Shown one piece after another: positions 1 through 12,179 of a stretch of 64,000 nucleotides of DNA; the stretch's first letter is position 1, and each line of letters begins with the position of its first letter. The stretch covers positions 71,191,147-71,255,146 of the forward strand of contig NC_080694.1 of NCBI RefSeq assembly GCF_030445035.2, read 5' to 3'. This DNA comes from Dasypus novemcinctus (lineage: Eukaryota; Chordata; Mammalia; Cingulata; Dasypodidae). Made by a program: the position numbers and the translations under genes. The notes beneath the pieces are model-generated. The model was not told the DNA's origin and made no database searches. It saw nothing but the letters and a program-made list of their open reading frames with translations.

Positions 1-129
1 TAAAGAATAAAGAACAGTTGTTTACTATGTTCCATGATTCTAAACAATTGCAATAATAAAGTTTTCATTATCAAACCTTTGTTTATTGAAAAAAAATGCA
101 TGGCCTTTAAAAAAAACAAGTGTCTTCTT

Positions 130-2290
130 TTTTTCCTTTCAAAGAATCCTGTTCTGATCCTCTTTATTTTTGTGGGTTCAGTAGTGATATCTCCTTGTTC
201 ATTGCATCTATTTCTCCATTTATTTTTTCCAGTGTTTGCCTCACATATTTTGAGGCACCCTGGTTAGGTGCATAAATATTTATCATTATTCTTTCATCTG
301 GATAGTTTACTTCTTATATTACTATGTAGTGTCTATCTTTGTCACAATAGTTTTTCATTCAAAGTCTATTTTTTTCTGATGTAGAATATGTACTCCCACC
401 TTTTTTTTTTTTTTTTGGTTACTATTTGCTTGTAAAATTGTTTACCAACAATTCACTTTTAGCCTCCTCGCATCCCTGGGTCTAAGGTGCATTTCTTGTA
501 GACCACATATAGATGGGTCCTATTTCCTTATCCATTCTACCAATCTGTGTCTCTTGATTGGTGAGTTTAATCCATTAACATTAATACTTTTAATGACAAA
601 GCATTACTTGCATTATTCATAATTTTTTATTTATGTGTGCTTTATATTCTTTTTATTTCTTCTTATCTTTTTAGCTGTTCTTACACTGTCTTCTGTCTCT
701 CCTGTTTTTTCTCTTCAACCTCCTTTCAGTATTTCTTGAAGCACAGGTTTCTAATTGACATACTCTCTTAATTTCTGTTTATCTGTGAATATTTAAACTC
801 TTCACTGTTTTTGGATGCCAGTTTTATTGGATAGAGAATTCTTGGCTGGAAGTTTTTATTCTTTTTTTTTTTTTTGGCACCTTCATTATGTCATACCTCT
901 CTCTTCTTGCCTCCATGATTTCAGATAAGAAGTCAGTACATAATCTTATTGAGCTTCTTTGTATGTGATGTTTCTCTTTTTTCTTACTGCTTTCACTCTT
1001 CTCTCTGTCTTGAAAATTGGACAGTTTGATAAATATATGTCTTGGAATAGGCCTGTTAGGATCTATACTGTTTGGGGTGAGCTATGCTTCCTGGATATGT
1101 ATGTCCATGTCCATTAATAGGGTTGGGAAGTTTTCAGCCTTTATTTCCTCCAACACATCTTCTGCCCCCTATTCCTTCTCTCCCTCTGGGATGCCTATAA
1201 TGTGTAGGTTTGTATGTTTCATGTTGTCATTCAAATCTCTAAAAAGTCCTGGGAATAAAACCTGGGATCTCATATATTCAAGGCCAGAATTCCTCCAGTG
1301 AATTACACTTTCAATTTGAGTCACTTTGCCTTTGAGAAAACTATCCCTCCACTTACCCTTGGGCAAGTTAGATTCTTAAAAGTTTCAAGATTCCTGCTTA
1401 TTAGGCACCTGTACATCCCTGCTCCCTTTCTGTTTGAATTGCTTAGTCTCCCAGGGCAGCTGTGTGAAACAGCCTGTCTTATCAGCCTGTGAGAGGTGGG
1501 ATTCCCCTCTCCTGCTCAGATAGAGGTCCTTTCCAGGATTCAAAGTGGACCCTGGTAACCAAACTCAATGCAAAGAAAACACACTTGACTGTCTTGCAGA
1601 CCCCTCCTCCTCCCAGGGAACCCAAAATAGGCCCTTGAAAGCTGATTGAGGCATCCTACTGCCTGTCTCCATTAGGAAAGTTGGAATTTTGATAGTTTTC
1701 AGTGACAGACTATTCTGTTGTCTGACTTTGCCCTCTGCCAATCCACATTCCTTTCTCCCAGGTCAACTAGGTAAATCATGCTGTCTAAGTAGATTTGCAT
1801 CTTCCCAGAGCTACCTCTTGCCAGCCTGTATGCTCCCTAAAGATCAAATGGGGTCCAGGTAATCAAACAAACAAAAAGGATACCCTCTCCACCCTTCGCC
1901 GGAACCCTCTTACCCCTGGAGATCACTCCCTCCTGTTAGGTGGCTGGTGGGAGTCAGGGTGTTGGCAGTGGCTTTTATATTTAGGGTGGTTTTAGCTGCC
2001 CACCATTTCTAGCCACTGCGGTAAGAACCCATGGTTTTTCCTTGAGCTCTTTATCTCTTTGTTTTGTTTTTTTCCAGATTGGTGCCCTGAAGCCTCCTTC
2101 TTTCTGGGTTTCCCAAAACAGCTCATTCAGGAAGGATTTTCCCCCCTCTCAACTGTTTTCTGTGAGAGAGCTTGGGAGTGCCCACCTAGGCCAAAGCAAT
2201 CTTGCCAGAAGCTCTGCCTTCCTCAGAGAAACTTTCCTTTTTCCAAGGCACAGTCAGGAATTGGTTCCTGTAATGGCACATTCATTTTAA
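130..2290 (-). mobile_element. Old L1, 5' portion (5'UTR, ORF1, start of ORF2)
   Basis: Read on the minus strand this is the front of a LINE-1. 1250-2290 matches the 5'UTR type seen at 40.0-40.8 and 48.35-49.1 kb. 720-1240 is the ORF1 remnant, with RDLNDNMKHTNLHIIGIPEGE of the RNA-binding domain. 200-600 is the beginning of ORF2 (endonuclease region). Compared with the younger copy at 34.3-36.2 kb, about 770 bp of ORF2 are missing at about position 199. The ORF1 N-terminus and the pyrimidine tract are also missing at about 1245, where ORF1 joins the tRNA-like module directly. Full of stops; not mobile. Confidence 0.88.
1248..1310 (-). promoter_or_regulatory. tRNA-like module in L1 5'UTR (copy 1)
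   Basis: On the minus strand, taattcactgg (1294-1304) resembles a Pol III A box. ggttttattcc (1252-1262) matches 9 of 11 positions of the B-box consensus GGTTCGANTCC. The 31-nt spacing is normal for a tRNA gene. The same arrangement occurs at 40250-40303. Confidence 0.45.
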
Positions 2291-3594
2291 GCTTATAAAA
2301 GAATACGAATTTTACATAACGTGTACCCCATATTACCTCACTTCACCTATATAGACTTCACTTTAAGCTATAATCTTGATTTGCTATTGAAAGTTAAGAG
2401 TTGAAATCATGGTCAGTCAATGTGGTGCAGGCTTAAAAACAAATGAATACATTAGAAGGGCATAAGTTTTCCAGCTTTCTTTTGCTTGCTGATAACTTTC
2501 TTTTAACAAGAAACTGGAATTGAAGCCCTGGTGTTCTGACTGCTATTACCTTAAATTGGCCAGTCCCTAAGACTTATGTGCAGGCTGGAGATCCTAAAGG
2601 AGCTTGAGAACCCTGAAGAGTAGAATTCCAGAAAGCCTGGAAGAAGACTCAAGACACAGTGTCCAAGAAGACCCTAGGGACACATTTCTCCCAAAATGGT
2701 AATTAATATCCTACTCCTTCTTGACCAAAGATGAACTGTCCCAGGAGATCATCCTGAGAGAGTTACCTGTGTCTCTGTGATCTTTCACCCTAGTTTAGAT
2801 GTCAGCAAAACTGCAAAGATATATTCATTTCCACCACATTCATGTTAAATTTCAATCAGTAATCATATTTATTATATATGAGTATATAATAAGATATGTG
2901 CATATATGCTATCTACATCTCCCATTGGTTCATAATTCCAAACTCTTTTTGTTATAACTTTAAATTTCCTATCACCTTGTACTTTCTTTACATTTGCTTG
3001 TAAAACCATCGGAGCCATGGAGAGTTCTAGCAGGACCTTCTAGCTCATTACCTGTGGCTGACTGAGTGTTGCTGGAGATAGAAGTATGAGATTCTCAGAA
3101 ATCTTTCTATTTGTCTCCTGTTGTTTGTTTCTTCCATCTTCATGACAAACATTCAATAAATAGTTAAAACCTCCCACACTACCTCCTGCATGCCTCCATC
3201 CCTGGTCTTGCTTCTAACTTTGAAGATAATCCTGAAGCCCCAGACTAAAAATCTCCATTGACTTCCTCCTTGCCACCTATGAACATATCCACATCCATAT
3301 TTATCCTTCATGCTTCTTGTAGGTCTCAACGGTAGAAATGAAAGCATTTTTGCTTAGAGTTAATCCTTTTCTAAATATTTTATAGTCCATGTAATAAAGT
3401 CATGCACATTCAGGTCCAAGGCAGGTGGCAGACATTACTAAATGGGTCATGTGTACAGAAACCACAGTGATAAATGTGGAGATGAATGGTAACATCCTTA
3501 GTTAAGGTGAATATTCAATATTGAAGAGTGGTATAGACTTGGCAAATGGCACAGCACATGCTCCATCTGAAGGAAACAACTACTCAGTGCCAGT
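2291..3594. other. Intergenic, nothing recognised
   Basis: No OR motif, RNA gene or repeat family that I can name. AT-rich, with short TA-rich stretches near 2870-2910. Confidence 0.5.
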
Positions 3595-4430
3595 TGAACA
3601 CATTTCTAGAATTGTATGAAGAGTAGGATGCAGTGGTGGTTTCCTTACACATGGTTCTTCTGTCCCTTCTATTAGAATCTGGAGTTAGTGCTAGAGTTGA
3701 TAAGTATATGTCCAAGAAACTTAAATCGTTGGGCTGTCCATGGGCCATTTGGGCCCTGGATCTCAACAAAGTTGCAGCACCTACTCTCCAGTTCATTGGT
3801 CTCACCTAGGACAATTAACAAGGAAATGATGATGGGCAATAATCAGCTCAAGGAACAGAGAGTGTCTGCAACTTCAAGCAAGATAATCCCATCCATCTTT
3901 CCCATGGGATCTATGCCCATCTTAATTAGAGGTGGAGTGGGCATTCCCAGAATCCTCAGGACTGGGGTGTGAACAATAAACTAGAGTAGACTTACTGGTG
4001 TTCTACTATAGACTTAGTGTGATTCTAGCAAATGAAAGAATTTCATCATTGATGTGGAAGCAGTGGCCACCAGAGGTTCTGAGGGCAGGGAGAGGGAAAA
4101 ATAGGTATAATATGGAGGTATTTTCTGGATTTGGGAATTGTCCTATATAACATTGCAATGGCAGATACAGGCCATTATAAATCTTGTCATAACTTGCAAA
4201 TTGTGTGGGAGAGAGTGTAAACTATACTGTAACCTGTAATCCACACTTAGGTGCAATGGTCCAAAATGTGTTCATCAATTATATCAAATGTACCACACTA
4301 ATGAAGGATGCTGTTAATGTGGGAAAATTAATGTGGGAGGGTTTGGGAGTGGGGCTTTTGGGAATCCCATATATTTTTATACAACATTTATCTAATATAA
4401 GTATCTTTTTTAAAAATTAAAAATATATAT
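3595..4430 (+). mobile_element. L1 3' end, 5'-truncated (distal 3'UTR only)
   Basis: Runs parallel to the last 750 bp or so of the full-length L1 at 56.9-57.7 kb. Shared landmarks are gtttccttacacatg, tggagttagtgct-type sequence, ctactctccagttcattg, acaaggaaatgatg, ggttctgagg and attgtgtgggaga. It ends in an A-rich tail at about 4410-4437. It contains no ORF2 sequence. Confidence 0.85.
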
Positions 4431-4437
4431 TATAAAA

Positions 4438-4612
4438 AAAAATTCTGGGGAATTGGTTTGACTCAAGCTCTAAAGGCATTCATCTCCCATGTTGGAAGTC
4501 TTGAGTTTGGTTTTCAGTGCCTCTTGAATAAGGGGAGCAAAGAATGAGCATTCAGACAAAGAGATCCATCTAGGGGAGAGGAGGAAGGGATAAGTAATAA
4601 ATAAATAAATCT
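4438..4612 (+). mobile_element. Degenerate DAS-type tRNA SINE
   Basis: Begins with a diverged tRNA-like head (ggggaattggtttgactcaa, then gagtttggttttcag in the B-box position), is short of the DAS body, and ends in ataaataaataaatc. It abuts the A-rich tail of the preceding L1, a common SINE landing place. Older and shorter than the copies at 17.7 and 52.3 kb. Confidence 0.65.
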
Positions 4613-4743
4613 TAAAAATTCATTCATTGATTTCCAGGACTAAAAAATATTCTAAATCTTTAAGAGTATCTCGATTTATGAAATTTTTTCATGAAAGTCA
4701 ATTGAATTTTTAAAATAAATTATTCTATGTACCTGAAGGGAAA

Positions 4744-5000
4744 GAGTTCATAAAAGTATAACTTGATGAATCATTACAAAGGAACACTCTAGATGGACCC
4801 TCCTTTTGTCACTTTTTTCTATACCCACATGTAACCATTATTTTGACTGTTTAGTATTACATAATAGGTGAACTCCTATAGCATGATTGCCTTTGTTTCT
4901 GCATCCATTCACTCAATATTAAGTTTGTAAGATCCATCCATGCTGGTGAATATAAAAGTAGAGCGCAATTTTCTTTGCTGCATCATATTACATTGTGTGA
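4744..5000 (-). mobile_element. Ancient L1 remnant (mammalian-wide type)
   Basis: On the plus strand it resembles the reverse of an old L1 3' region: aagtataacttgatgaat, then a stretch like ctgtttagtattac, then tgcatccattcactcaatattaagtttgtaagatccatccatg. Strongly diverged. Confidence 0.5.
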
Positions 5001-5039
5001 CTGCATTACAAAACAGCTCTGGAAAGACACCATCAGTCA

Positions 5040-5733
5040 CTCTCAGGGCAAAGAAATCAGGATCAGCATGCCTGGCAAATAGTTTTATCTCATTTTGACA
5101 CTGTATTTGATAAAAGATATTATAAACGGAGGAAACAAAAAGAGTCTATGAAACCATTGTTTCCAAAAGTTTCAGGGTGTGGAACCTCAAAATATCAGTA
5201 TCTTCATATACAACTCATATGCAGATATTATGCAATGAATATATTTATATCCTATGTAGAATATAAACTGAGAGATAAGTTAGAAAAGATTGAAAATAAA
5301 TGCACAAAAAATTTCTGGTATGTCCTTTTTGTAACTAAATGGATCATTTTACACAAAATTTGGAAGGCACACCATCTACATTGGAGATGATTTTAGAAAA
5401 ACATTGCATATTCTTTAGGAAGTGATACCAATGATGCTTAATTCCTGTTTATTATGAATGGCTTACCTTAACAATTCTTAAAAATATAATTAATTTGCAA
5501 TTCATGCTAGCATTTTACACTGGTTAACACAGCTCACTTCCTTCTCATCGACTTCTCTTTCATAGTAGTCTATAAATATGTCCTTGGCTCATCAATAATG
5601 TGTGTTTATTTCATGCATTCACACACAGATTAGTGCATGTTGACACATGTACAACACACAGTTCACTAACAAAAATATTAAAATCACTTATTTAAAAATC
5701 AATATTCTAAGAAGATATTGAACAGTATTGACA
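5040..5733 (+). repeat. Duplicated flank, copy P
   Basis: Homologous by eye to 47620-48350. Matching anchors in order: gcatgcctggcaaa, aatatatttatatcct, gataccaatgatgc, aatttgcaa, gctcacttccttctcatc, gtgcatgttgacacatgtaca and taagaagatattgaacagtattga. The match continues up to the L1 junction and resumes for about 30 bp after the L1 (7580-7615 against 57752-57785). No coding content. It is either an old segmental duplication or an undescribed repeat. Confidence 0.6.
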
Positions 5734-7578
5734 GATAAATGGGACCTCCTCAAAATTAAGCATTTTTTTGTCTTCAAAAGACTTTGTCAAGAAATTTAAA
5801 AGGTAGCCTACTCAATGGAAGAAAATATTTAGCAACCATGTATCTGACAAGGGTCTGATATCTATCTTACATGGAGAGATCATACAACTCAACAATTAAA
5901 AGACAAACAACCCATTAAAAAATGAGCCAAAGACTTGAATAGACACTTCTCCAAAGAGGGAATGCAAATGGCCAAAAAGAACATGAGAAAATGTTCAGCA
6001 TCACTAACTATTAGGGAAATACAGAACAAAACTACAATGAGCTACCATTATGCACTTACAAATGACCAATAATTATTTTTTAAAAATCACACACACACAC
6101 ACAAAACCCAAAAACCAAACAAACAAACAAACAAAAAACAGAAAACTGCAAATGCTGGAGAGGATGTGGAGAATAGGAAAACTTTTTCAATGTTGGTGGG
6201 AATGTAGAATGGTGCAGCCTCTGGGGAAGAAAATCTGGCAGTACCTCAAGAAGCTGAACACAGAATTGCCATATGATCCAGCAATATATTCTAGGAATAT
6301 GTTTAGAAGAATTGAAAGCAAGGATGTGAACTGACATTTGCACACCAGTGTTCAGAGCATAATATTCACAATTACTACAATATGGAAACAGCTGATGTTT
6401 CCATCAAATGACGAAACATAAACAAAATGTGGTATATTCTTACAATGGAATACTATTGAATTATAAGAAGAAATGAAATCAGAATGCAAATGACAAAAAC
6501 GATGAACATAGAGGATATTATGTGGAGTGAAATAAGCTATACACAAAAGGACAAATATTGAATGTTTTCAGTAATATGAACTAAATATGTTGTATAAACT
6601 CATGGAGGTAAACTCTAGAGTACAGTTTACTAGGAAATAGAAGGTGGGTTGAAAATGGGAGCTGATGCTCCCATTCTTTTACATAGGTAAAAGAGTGGAC
6701 GTGAATTGAATTGATGGTAACACAACATAGTGAGTATAACTAACACTACTGATTAATAAGTGAGATTGTGACTGATAGGTGTAGTTGGTATATATAAATG
6801 TCAGGGAAAATGAAACCAGAGAATAAACTAGGGAATATAACGTAGTGATTTTGGTGGTGGATGAAGATTGTGATTAATAGTATAAATATAAGAATACTCT
6901 TCTTTTAAAATGTGCTAAGACTGTGGTAATACATGGGAAAGTTAAAACTAATGTAACTTATGGACAATAGCTACCAGTACTATTGTGATATTTTTGCAGC
7001 AATGGCAAAGAAGATATATCAATTCTAAAAGATAACTATAGAGGACTATACAGGGATATGGGATTTTTCCTTTTGGAGTAATGAAAAAGTTCTAAAATTT
7101 TGGAGAAAGCAGCATAACTCTATGATGAAAATGAGAACTACTGAGTATACAATTTGAATGCATTGTACAAAACATGGTGATGTGTAACACAGGGAATCCA
7201 GTGGTGGCAAGTGGATGTTGACTAACAGGACAAATATGAGAACGTTCTGTCATGAATGATAAAAATATAAATACTATTAACTATTACAGGCTGTTAATAA
7301 TCGGGTGGGTTGGGTGAAAAATACAGCAAATGTAAGATATTGGCTATAGGTAGTAGTCATGTTTTGACGATGCACTTTCATAGTTTGTAAGAAATATTTT
7401 ACAACAATGTCAGGTGTTGGTGGTGGGATGATATATGAGAGTCTTGTATGATGATATGCATGTTTGTTTTGTAAGTTCACAGTTTTGACTATATAATGAT
7501 TGTTTATGTATGTTCATGTATGAGTGACATACTTCAATAAAATTTTTTAAAAAAAGAATTGAGAGTTTTCTCATGAAA
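5734..7578 (+). mobile_element. L1, 5'-truncated, with short 3'UTR
   Basis: Contains the ORF2 C-terminal part (to about 6560: SITNY-type region, then CWRGC-like cysteine region as ctggagaggatgtgg, then the conserved tggaatactattgaattataa stretch). A 3'UTR of about 1 kb follows, with AATAAA at 7536-7541 and an A-run at 7549-7555. Flanked by a likely target-site duplication, acagtattgaca (5722-5733) and atagtattgaca (7579-7590). Many stops. Its 3'UTR ends where the full-length elements of this window continue for another 1.7 kb. Confidence 0.85.
6087..6142. repeat. (CA)n / (CAAA)n simple repeat inside L1
   Basis: An acacac run followed by aaacaaacaaac units lies in the A-rich stretch of ORF2 just before the CWRGC-type region. 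It looks like local microsatellite growth in a dead element. Confidence 0.9.
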
Positions 7579-7590
7579 ATAGTATTGACA

Positions 7591-8159
7591 AGTTTAATAG
7601 CATATTACTGTATAAATAAAAAAAATTAGCCAGCCACATAGAATATACAATATAGAAAATCAATGAATAATAATGATATTCATATCTAACTCACATGTTT
7701 AAATATTTCTAACTATTCTTGATTTATTTGTGTCTCCAATTCTATATATCCTATCTGTCATACTCTTGCTTGTTTGATGTATCATTCAATTTATCTTTTA
7801 TAGATATTTTCTAAATAACATGTATGTAAATATACGCCAATCATTTTATTTTCAAATTCTTTGCCTTTCCAAAGGATGCTCATTGAAGACCTATCTATTC
7901 ATTTTCCAATAGTTTATTTTAACTCTCTGATATCTTTTGTAAATTTATTCACATTCTATATTTATATCTTTCCTTTTAATGAATTAGATCTTTTCTTGAC
8001 TTTAAGTATTTGTTTTCTTGCCACATTCAAAAAATCACCAGATGTTATTTTTATTCTGCACTATTTTATCTCTGTCTGTTGTTTTTCTCTTCATGATTCC
8101 AGTCTGCAAATGTTCAACCTTGAACCGGTTTGTTATTGTTCCAATGCTGATGGGATCTG
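7591..8159. other. AT-rich intergenic sequence before the OR pseudogene
   Basis: No repeat or exon recognised. A 99-codon open frame at 7861-8160 shows no family motif and is very Phe/Leu-rich, as expected for chance translation of T-rich DNA. Confidence 0.4.
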
Positions 8160-8175
8160 ATTTCCTCCCATACAG
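8160..8175 (+). promoter_or_regulatory. Probable relic 3' splice site of the OR pseudogene
   Basis: The sequence tttcctcccatacag ends with AG at 8174-8175, 26 nt before the start of the OR frame. It matches the usual position of the acceptor that joins OR 5'-UTR exons to the coding exon, and parallels the acceptor before the intact OR. Confidence 0.4.
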
Positions 8176-8201
8176 GAATAAAATAGGAATGAGCTAGAAA
8201 A

Positions 8202-9173
8202 GTGACTCACAATGAAGAAGCAACGAAAGGGACAAATTTTAGCAACACAGCAGGTTTCATCCTCTTGGTATTTTCTGACCAGCCCAAGCCCGAGATGGTT
8301 CTCCTTCTGGTCATCACTGTCATTTACGTTCTGACACTGATGGGGAATACATCCATCATGCTGGTCTCACATCTGAGGCCCAAGTTCCAAACGCTCGTGT
8401 ACTTCTTCCTCTCCAATCTCTCCTTTTTGGACCTCTGCTTCACCAACAGTATTGTCCCACAGATGCTTTGGAATCTCAAAGGCCCTGAGAAGACCATTAG
8501 CTACGTTGGTTGTGTGATCCAGCTGTACATGGCTTTGGGGCTGGGCTCCACGGAATGTGTCCTCCTGACTGTGATGGCCTATGACCGCTTCATCGCCATC
8601 TGCTGGCTCCTCCGCTACAGTGTAACCATGCACCCAAAACTTCTTCAGCAGTTGGCAGGCTATGGCATGGGTCAGTGGTTTTGTGGGGTCCACGGTGCAA
8701 ACAATCCTTGTTTTCCAATTGCCTCTCTGCAGCCACCACACGATGGATGACTTCATGTGTGAGGAGCCTGCCCTGATGAAAACGGCCTGTGTGGACACAA
8801 CCTTCTGGAGAATGAGCTCGCCATAGCTAGTGTGTTCTTTGTGGTTACACCTCTGGGGCTTATTCTGATCTTCTATGGCTGCATTGTTAGAAGTTGCTCA
8901 GGATAAAATGAGGGCAGGAGGAGAGCATTTGAGACCTGTGGGTCCCACCTGATCATTGTGGTCCTATTCCTTGGAACTGTAATTTCTGTCTACATCCAGC
9001 CCAAAAGCAAGTACAAACAGAACCACAGTAAATTCCTCACTCTCTTCTACACTGTAGTGACACCCTCCCTTAATCTTCTGATATACACCTTGAGAAACAA
9101 AAAGGTTAATTGGGCTCTGAAAATGCTGCTTGTAAGTACCCAAGTTAAGCAGAAAAGGGAAATACTCAAGTAA
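8202..9173 (+). pseudogene. Olfactory receptor pseudogene, family 2-like
   Basis: Spans a whole OR coding region but is broken in several places. The N-terminal frame holds GFILLVFSDQP, a GN in TM1, YFFLSNLSFLDLCF, VGC, and MAYDRFIAIC at the end of TM3. The first codon of this frame is GTG, with an in-frame TGA upstream at 8190-8192, so the start ATG appears lost. Near 8660 the frame shifts, and the other frame then reads AWVSGFVGSTVQT and DDFMCEEPALMKTACVD. A further shift near 8810 gives ENELAIASVFFVVTPLGL, which ends at TAA after IVRSCSG. The last piece, AFETCGSHLIIVV to TLRNKKVNWALK, closes at TAA 9171-9173. At least three frameshifts or stops rule out a working receptor. Closest relative in the window is the intact OR at 23.2-24.1 kb. 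Confidence 0.93.
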
Positions 9174-9591
9174 TCCCTTAGATATTGGGGACTTTTAGAC
9201 ATTAAGTACTATGGATTCTCATTTCATTTGGGAGTGCACAGCTAAATCACCTAAATAAAAGCAAGTGTGAAATTTCTTTCCAATGGTATCCAGCAGTTGT
9301 CTACTCTACATCCTTTCTGGGAGTGTTATAAGTATCTTTCATTGGCTAATTTGTGAAGAACCTATGCATAAATAAACATGTATGGGTATGTGTATTTGTA
9401 TGCCTTCCTAAATCCTAGCTAGCATACTTTAATACTAAATAAAACATGTATGGATACCTTTCTAGATAAATAGAAACTTCTAAATGTTCATCTACCTAAG
9501 GTTGTATTGTAATTAGTTATTTTTACATGTAGGGTTGGTTACCTTATTAATAACTGCACACACATGTAAATAAATGCTACACAGTACTGTT
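9174..9591. other. 3' flank between convergent OR pseudogenes
   Basis: AT-rich, with several AATAAA-like hexamers (for example in ctaaataaaagc near 9250) that could have served as polyadenylation signals of the upstream OR. Nothing else seen. Confidence 0.4.
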
Positions 9592-9924
9592 TCAAAGAAG
9601 CAAAATCTGCATGGCACAGCTCTCTCTAGAGATCACTGTGGCCTCAGTCACGAGGTTCTGCAGAATTTTCAGGGTGATGGAGCAAGTGTACCTAACCTCC
9701 AAGAGGGACATGTTGGACAGGAAGAAATACTTGGGAATGTGAAATCTGGGGCTGGTCCAGATGTCGAGGGCGATGAGAGCGTTTCCCATTTGGGATGTCA
9801 GGAACAGGAGCAGGACAAGGGCAAAGAGGAGGGTGCCCTGCTCAGGGAGTTCAGAGAACCGGGCAAAGGCAAAGCTCTGGACAGACTAGCTGTCCTCCTG
9901 CCACAAGGAGCAGTTGAGGCTCAT
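9592..9924 (-). pseudogene. Truncated olfactory receptor pseudogene, possibly family 10-like
   Basis: Encodes only the N-terminal third of an OR. ATG is at 9922-9924, followed by an NCS glycosylation site. An in-frame TAG stands at codon 13 (9886-9888). After it come FAFARFSELPEQG, a long hydrophobic TM1 with MGNALIALDIW, then a degraded PMY-type motif (IPKYFFLSNMSLLEVRYTC) and ISRESCAMQ, where the disulfide Cys of TM3 sits. The reading stops soon after and no DRY region, TM4-TM7 or C-terminus is found to the left. The LLExxYTC and ISRExCA pattern recalls family 10 class II ORs and is clearly different from the family 2-like genes here. It converges on the pseudogene at 8.2-9.2 kb with about 420 bp between them. 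Confidence 0.85.
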
Positions 9925-12179
9925 GGCCTGGAAGAAGGGAGGGTACCATAAGCCCAGGGACTTTCTCAGATGATGGGAATATCATTTTCATGCTATTAAA
10001 GAGGTCTGTCATTTCATAAAAGGTATAAGCTTCATACAACATTATTGGCAATTCCATAATTGAAAATGTTTTGAAATTACATTCATTCTCATACTTTTTC
10101 AAACTGAAGATTCTTAGAATTTTACTATCTGATTTGGTGTTCCCAAAATATACTATGGCCTAAGCATACAAATGAATATTATAGGTTTAGCTTAGTTGAC
10201 TCTTCATGTCATCCTTCAATAACCTGTCAATTTCTATCAATTTTTTTTTCTATGTCTTTCCTATCTGTTCATTTCTCCCCTTTACTGCTGCCACTGATTT
10301 CCTTTCTTCATTCATTTAATCAATAAGTATATAATGATAGAGAAATCAGCAGTTGCCATTTTATATCCTGGAACACACCTGAGAGGGAAAAACAATACTC
10401 CCCATATCAACTTACATTGTAGTGAATGAAAGCAGAAGTTAAATACTATTTCAGTAACCAAATAAGTGGTGCATTGCAGCAAATTAAAACTGGAGACTGT
10501 CCTCGTGCCTGACTAGTTTAGACTGTGTGGTCAGAGAGGATGTTCTGGAGAATGAAGCCTCTTGAGTTGAGCTTGAGTTACAAGGAGGTATGGCCATGGA
10601 AGAGTGTATCACAAGCATGTAATAGTCCACCATCGCCATGAGAAGATGACGTCAGTGTAACTAATCTATTACCTTCAACATATCTCATTGCGATCCGGTC
10701 TCTACCTGAGGGTTTCGTACTAAATGAGTGGTCATTCCATGCAAACAAAGATTTGCATTTCTTAGCCTGATTCAAAGAAGTCTCTGGATCAGTTCGCTGA
10801 CAATCCATGGAACTTTATATCTCACGCTTACCCAATGGACTCAGGGTACCGTCATATCAAACTCTTCTATCTCTTAATGCATGCCTTCCTCTTACCTATT
10901 TCCTTTTTCTAGTCCTTATTGTCCATATTGTATAAATTTGCTTCTCTGTTTGTCTACCTAGTGGGCTGCGAATCTATATTCCAGTCCAGAAAGCTTGGCC
11001 TCCTATCTGGAGACCCTTCCTGACTGATGCCCTTCCCCATGTTCCACGGCTAAGTGCACATTTAGCACCCTGAGAACACTCATTGGCTAATTTCTTCCTA
11101 GGAGGAGCCTCAGATGAAAGGGCTGGATTTTTTTCTTGTCTCCCTTTATGTTCACTACCCTTAACAGTTCACAAGGAGTCATGTAATGAAAAACTGTTTT
11201 AATGGTTTGGTGGCCCGATAGTGCACATTGTATTTCCTGCCCATGAGTGCTAACTCTATCTTCTAAAGTCAATTAAAATAAATCTCATCTCCTTAAATAC
11301 CTCAAGTATGAGTTATTTCTCTTTCAATCCAGTTATTATCAATTCTAACCAAAGATCACTTGTACTTTCTGTGGGTGTGCTGCAGTTTGGTTTGTTCTTT
11401 TAAATAGACCCTTATACCATGTGGTTATATATTACTTAGTAAAGCTCAACACTGTCAAGTCATTGGACAAATCATCAATCAAAACCCTCCAGCATTTTCA
11501 TACTTGTTGTGTATGTGAATAAACATCCAGGTCTGAAGCACTTATACTTACATTAAGTGTCAGCCCGTATTGTGGGAAATATAACACATGGAACCATATG
11601 TGTATTTAGCAGTATTAATTTACCTAAATTTAGGCACTGCATATGATTCAGTCCTTTCTAAATTTAAATGGACTCTGATTTAATCATGCAGTATTTGTTA
11701 TGCAATTTACAGATTTCATCTTCATTTTCATCTGCACATAATTTTGCAATCTCTAATTTTCATACTTTAAAAGTTTAAAAATCATAATATCTTCCTAGAT
11801 AATTTTTGTTTTGTACATTTCATTTGTGATTGAACAGTTTAACATTCATTGAACAATAATCTCATAGCTAGCAGTTAAAGAAGGCAGAGCAAAAATTTTC
11901 TTTTTAAGTAAGGGGCTCAAATTAGATGAATTGATACTTCTGAGGTCAGACAGAAAAGTAGCAAGTGTTAGAAATGGAAAAGGAAACAATTTCCTGATTT
12001 TCAAAACATGGTTTATACAGTATTAACTATGCATTTGAAGCTGACGTATGTAAAACAAAAGTGTGTTTTTGAGGATCCTGACTACTAGAAATAAACAAAC
12101 GTACTAGATGCAGTCACAAAAATATATGTATAAGAATATATACATGTGACTATACAATTATTTCTGTACACACACAGGC
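9925..12179. other. Intergenic, little recognised
   Basis: About 10280-10590 has the style of an old mammalian-wide repeat (tcattcatttaatcaataagt, then ttacattgtagtgaatgaaag and gtggtcagagagga), but the family is uncertain. The rest shows no gene, RNA or young repeat. Confidence 0.4.

Noticed and set aside
8367..8798. 143-codon minus-strand frame
   Set aside because: Antisense shadow of the OR pseudogene.
10578..10808. 76-codon minus-strand frame in a less AT-rich patch
   Set aside because: No OR or other family motif; no start context or neighbours in support.
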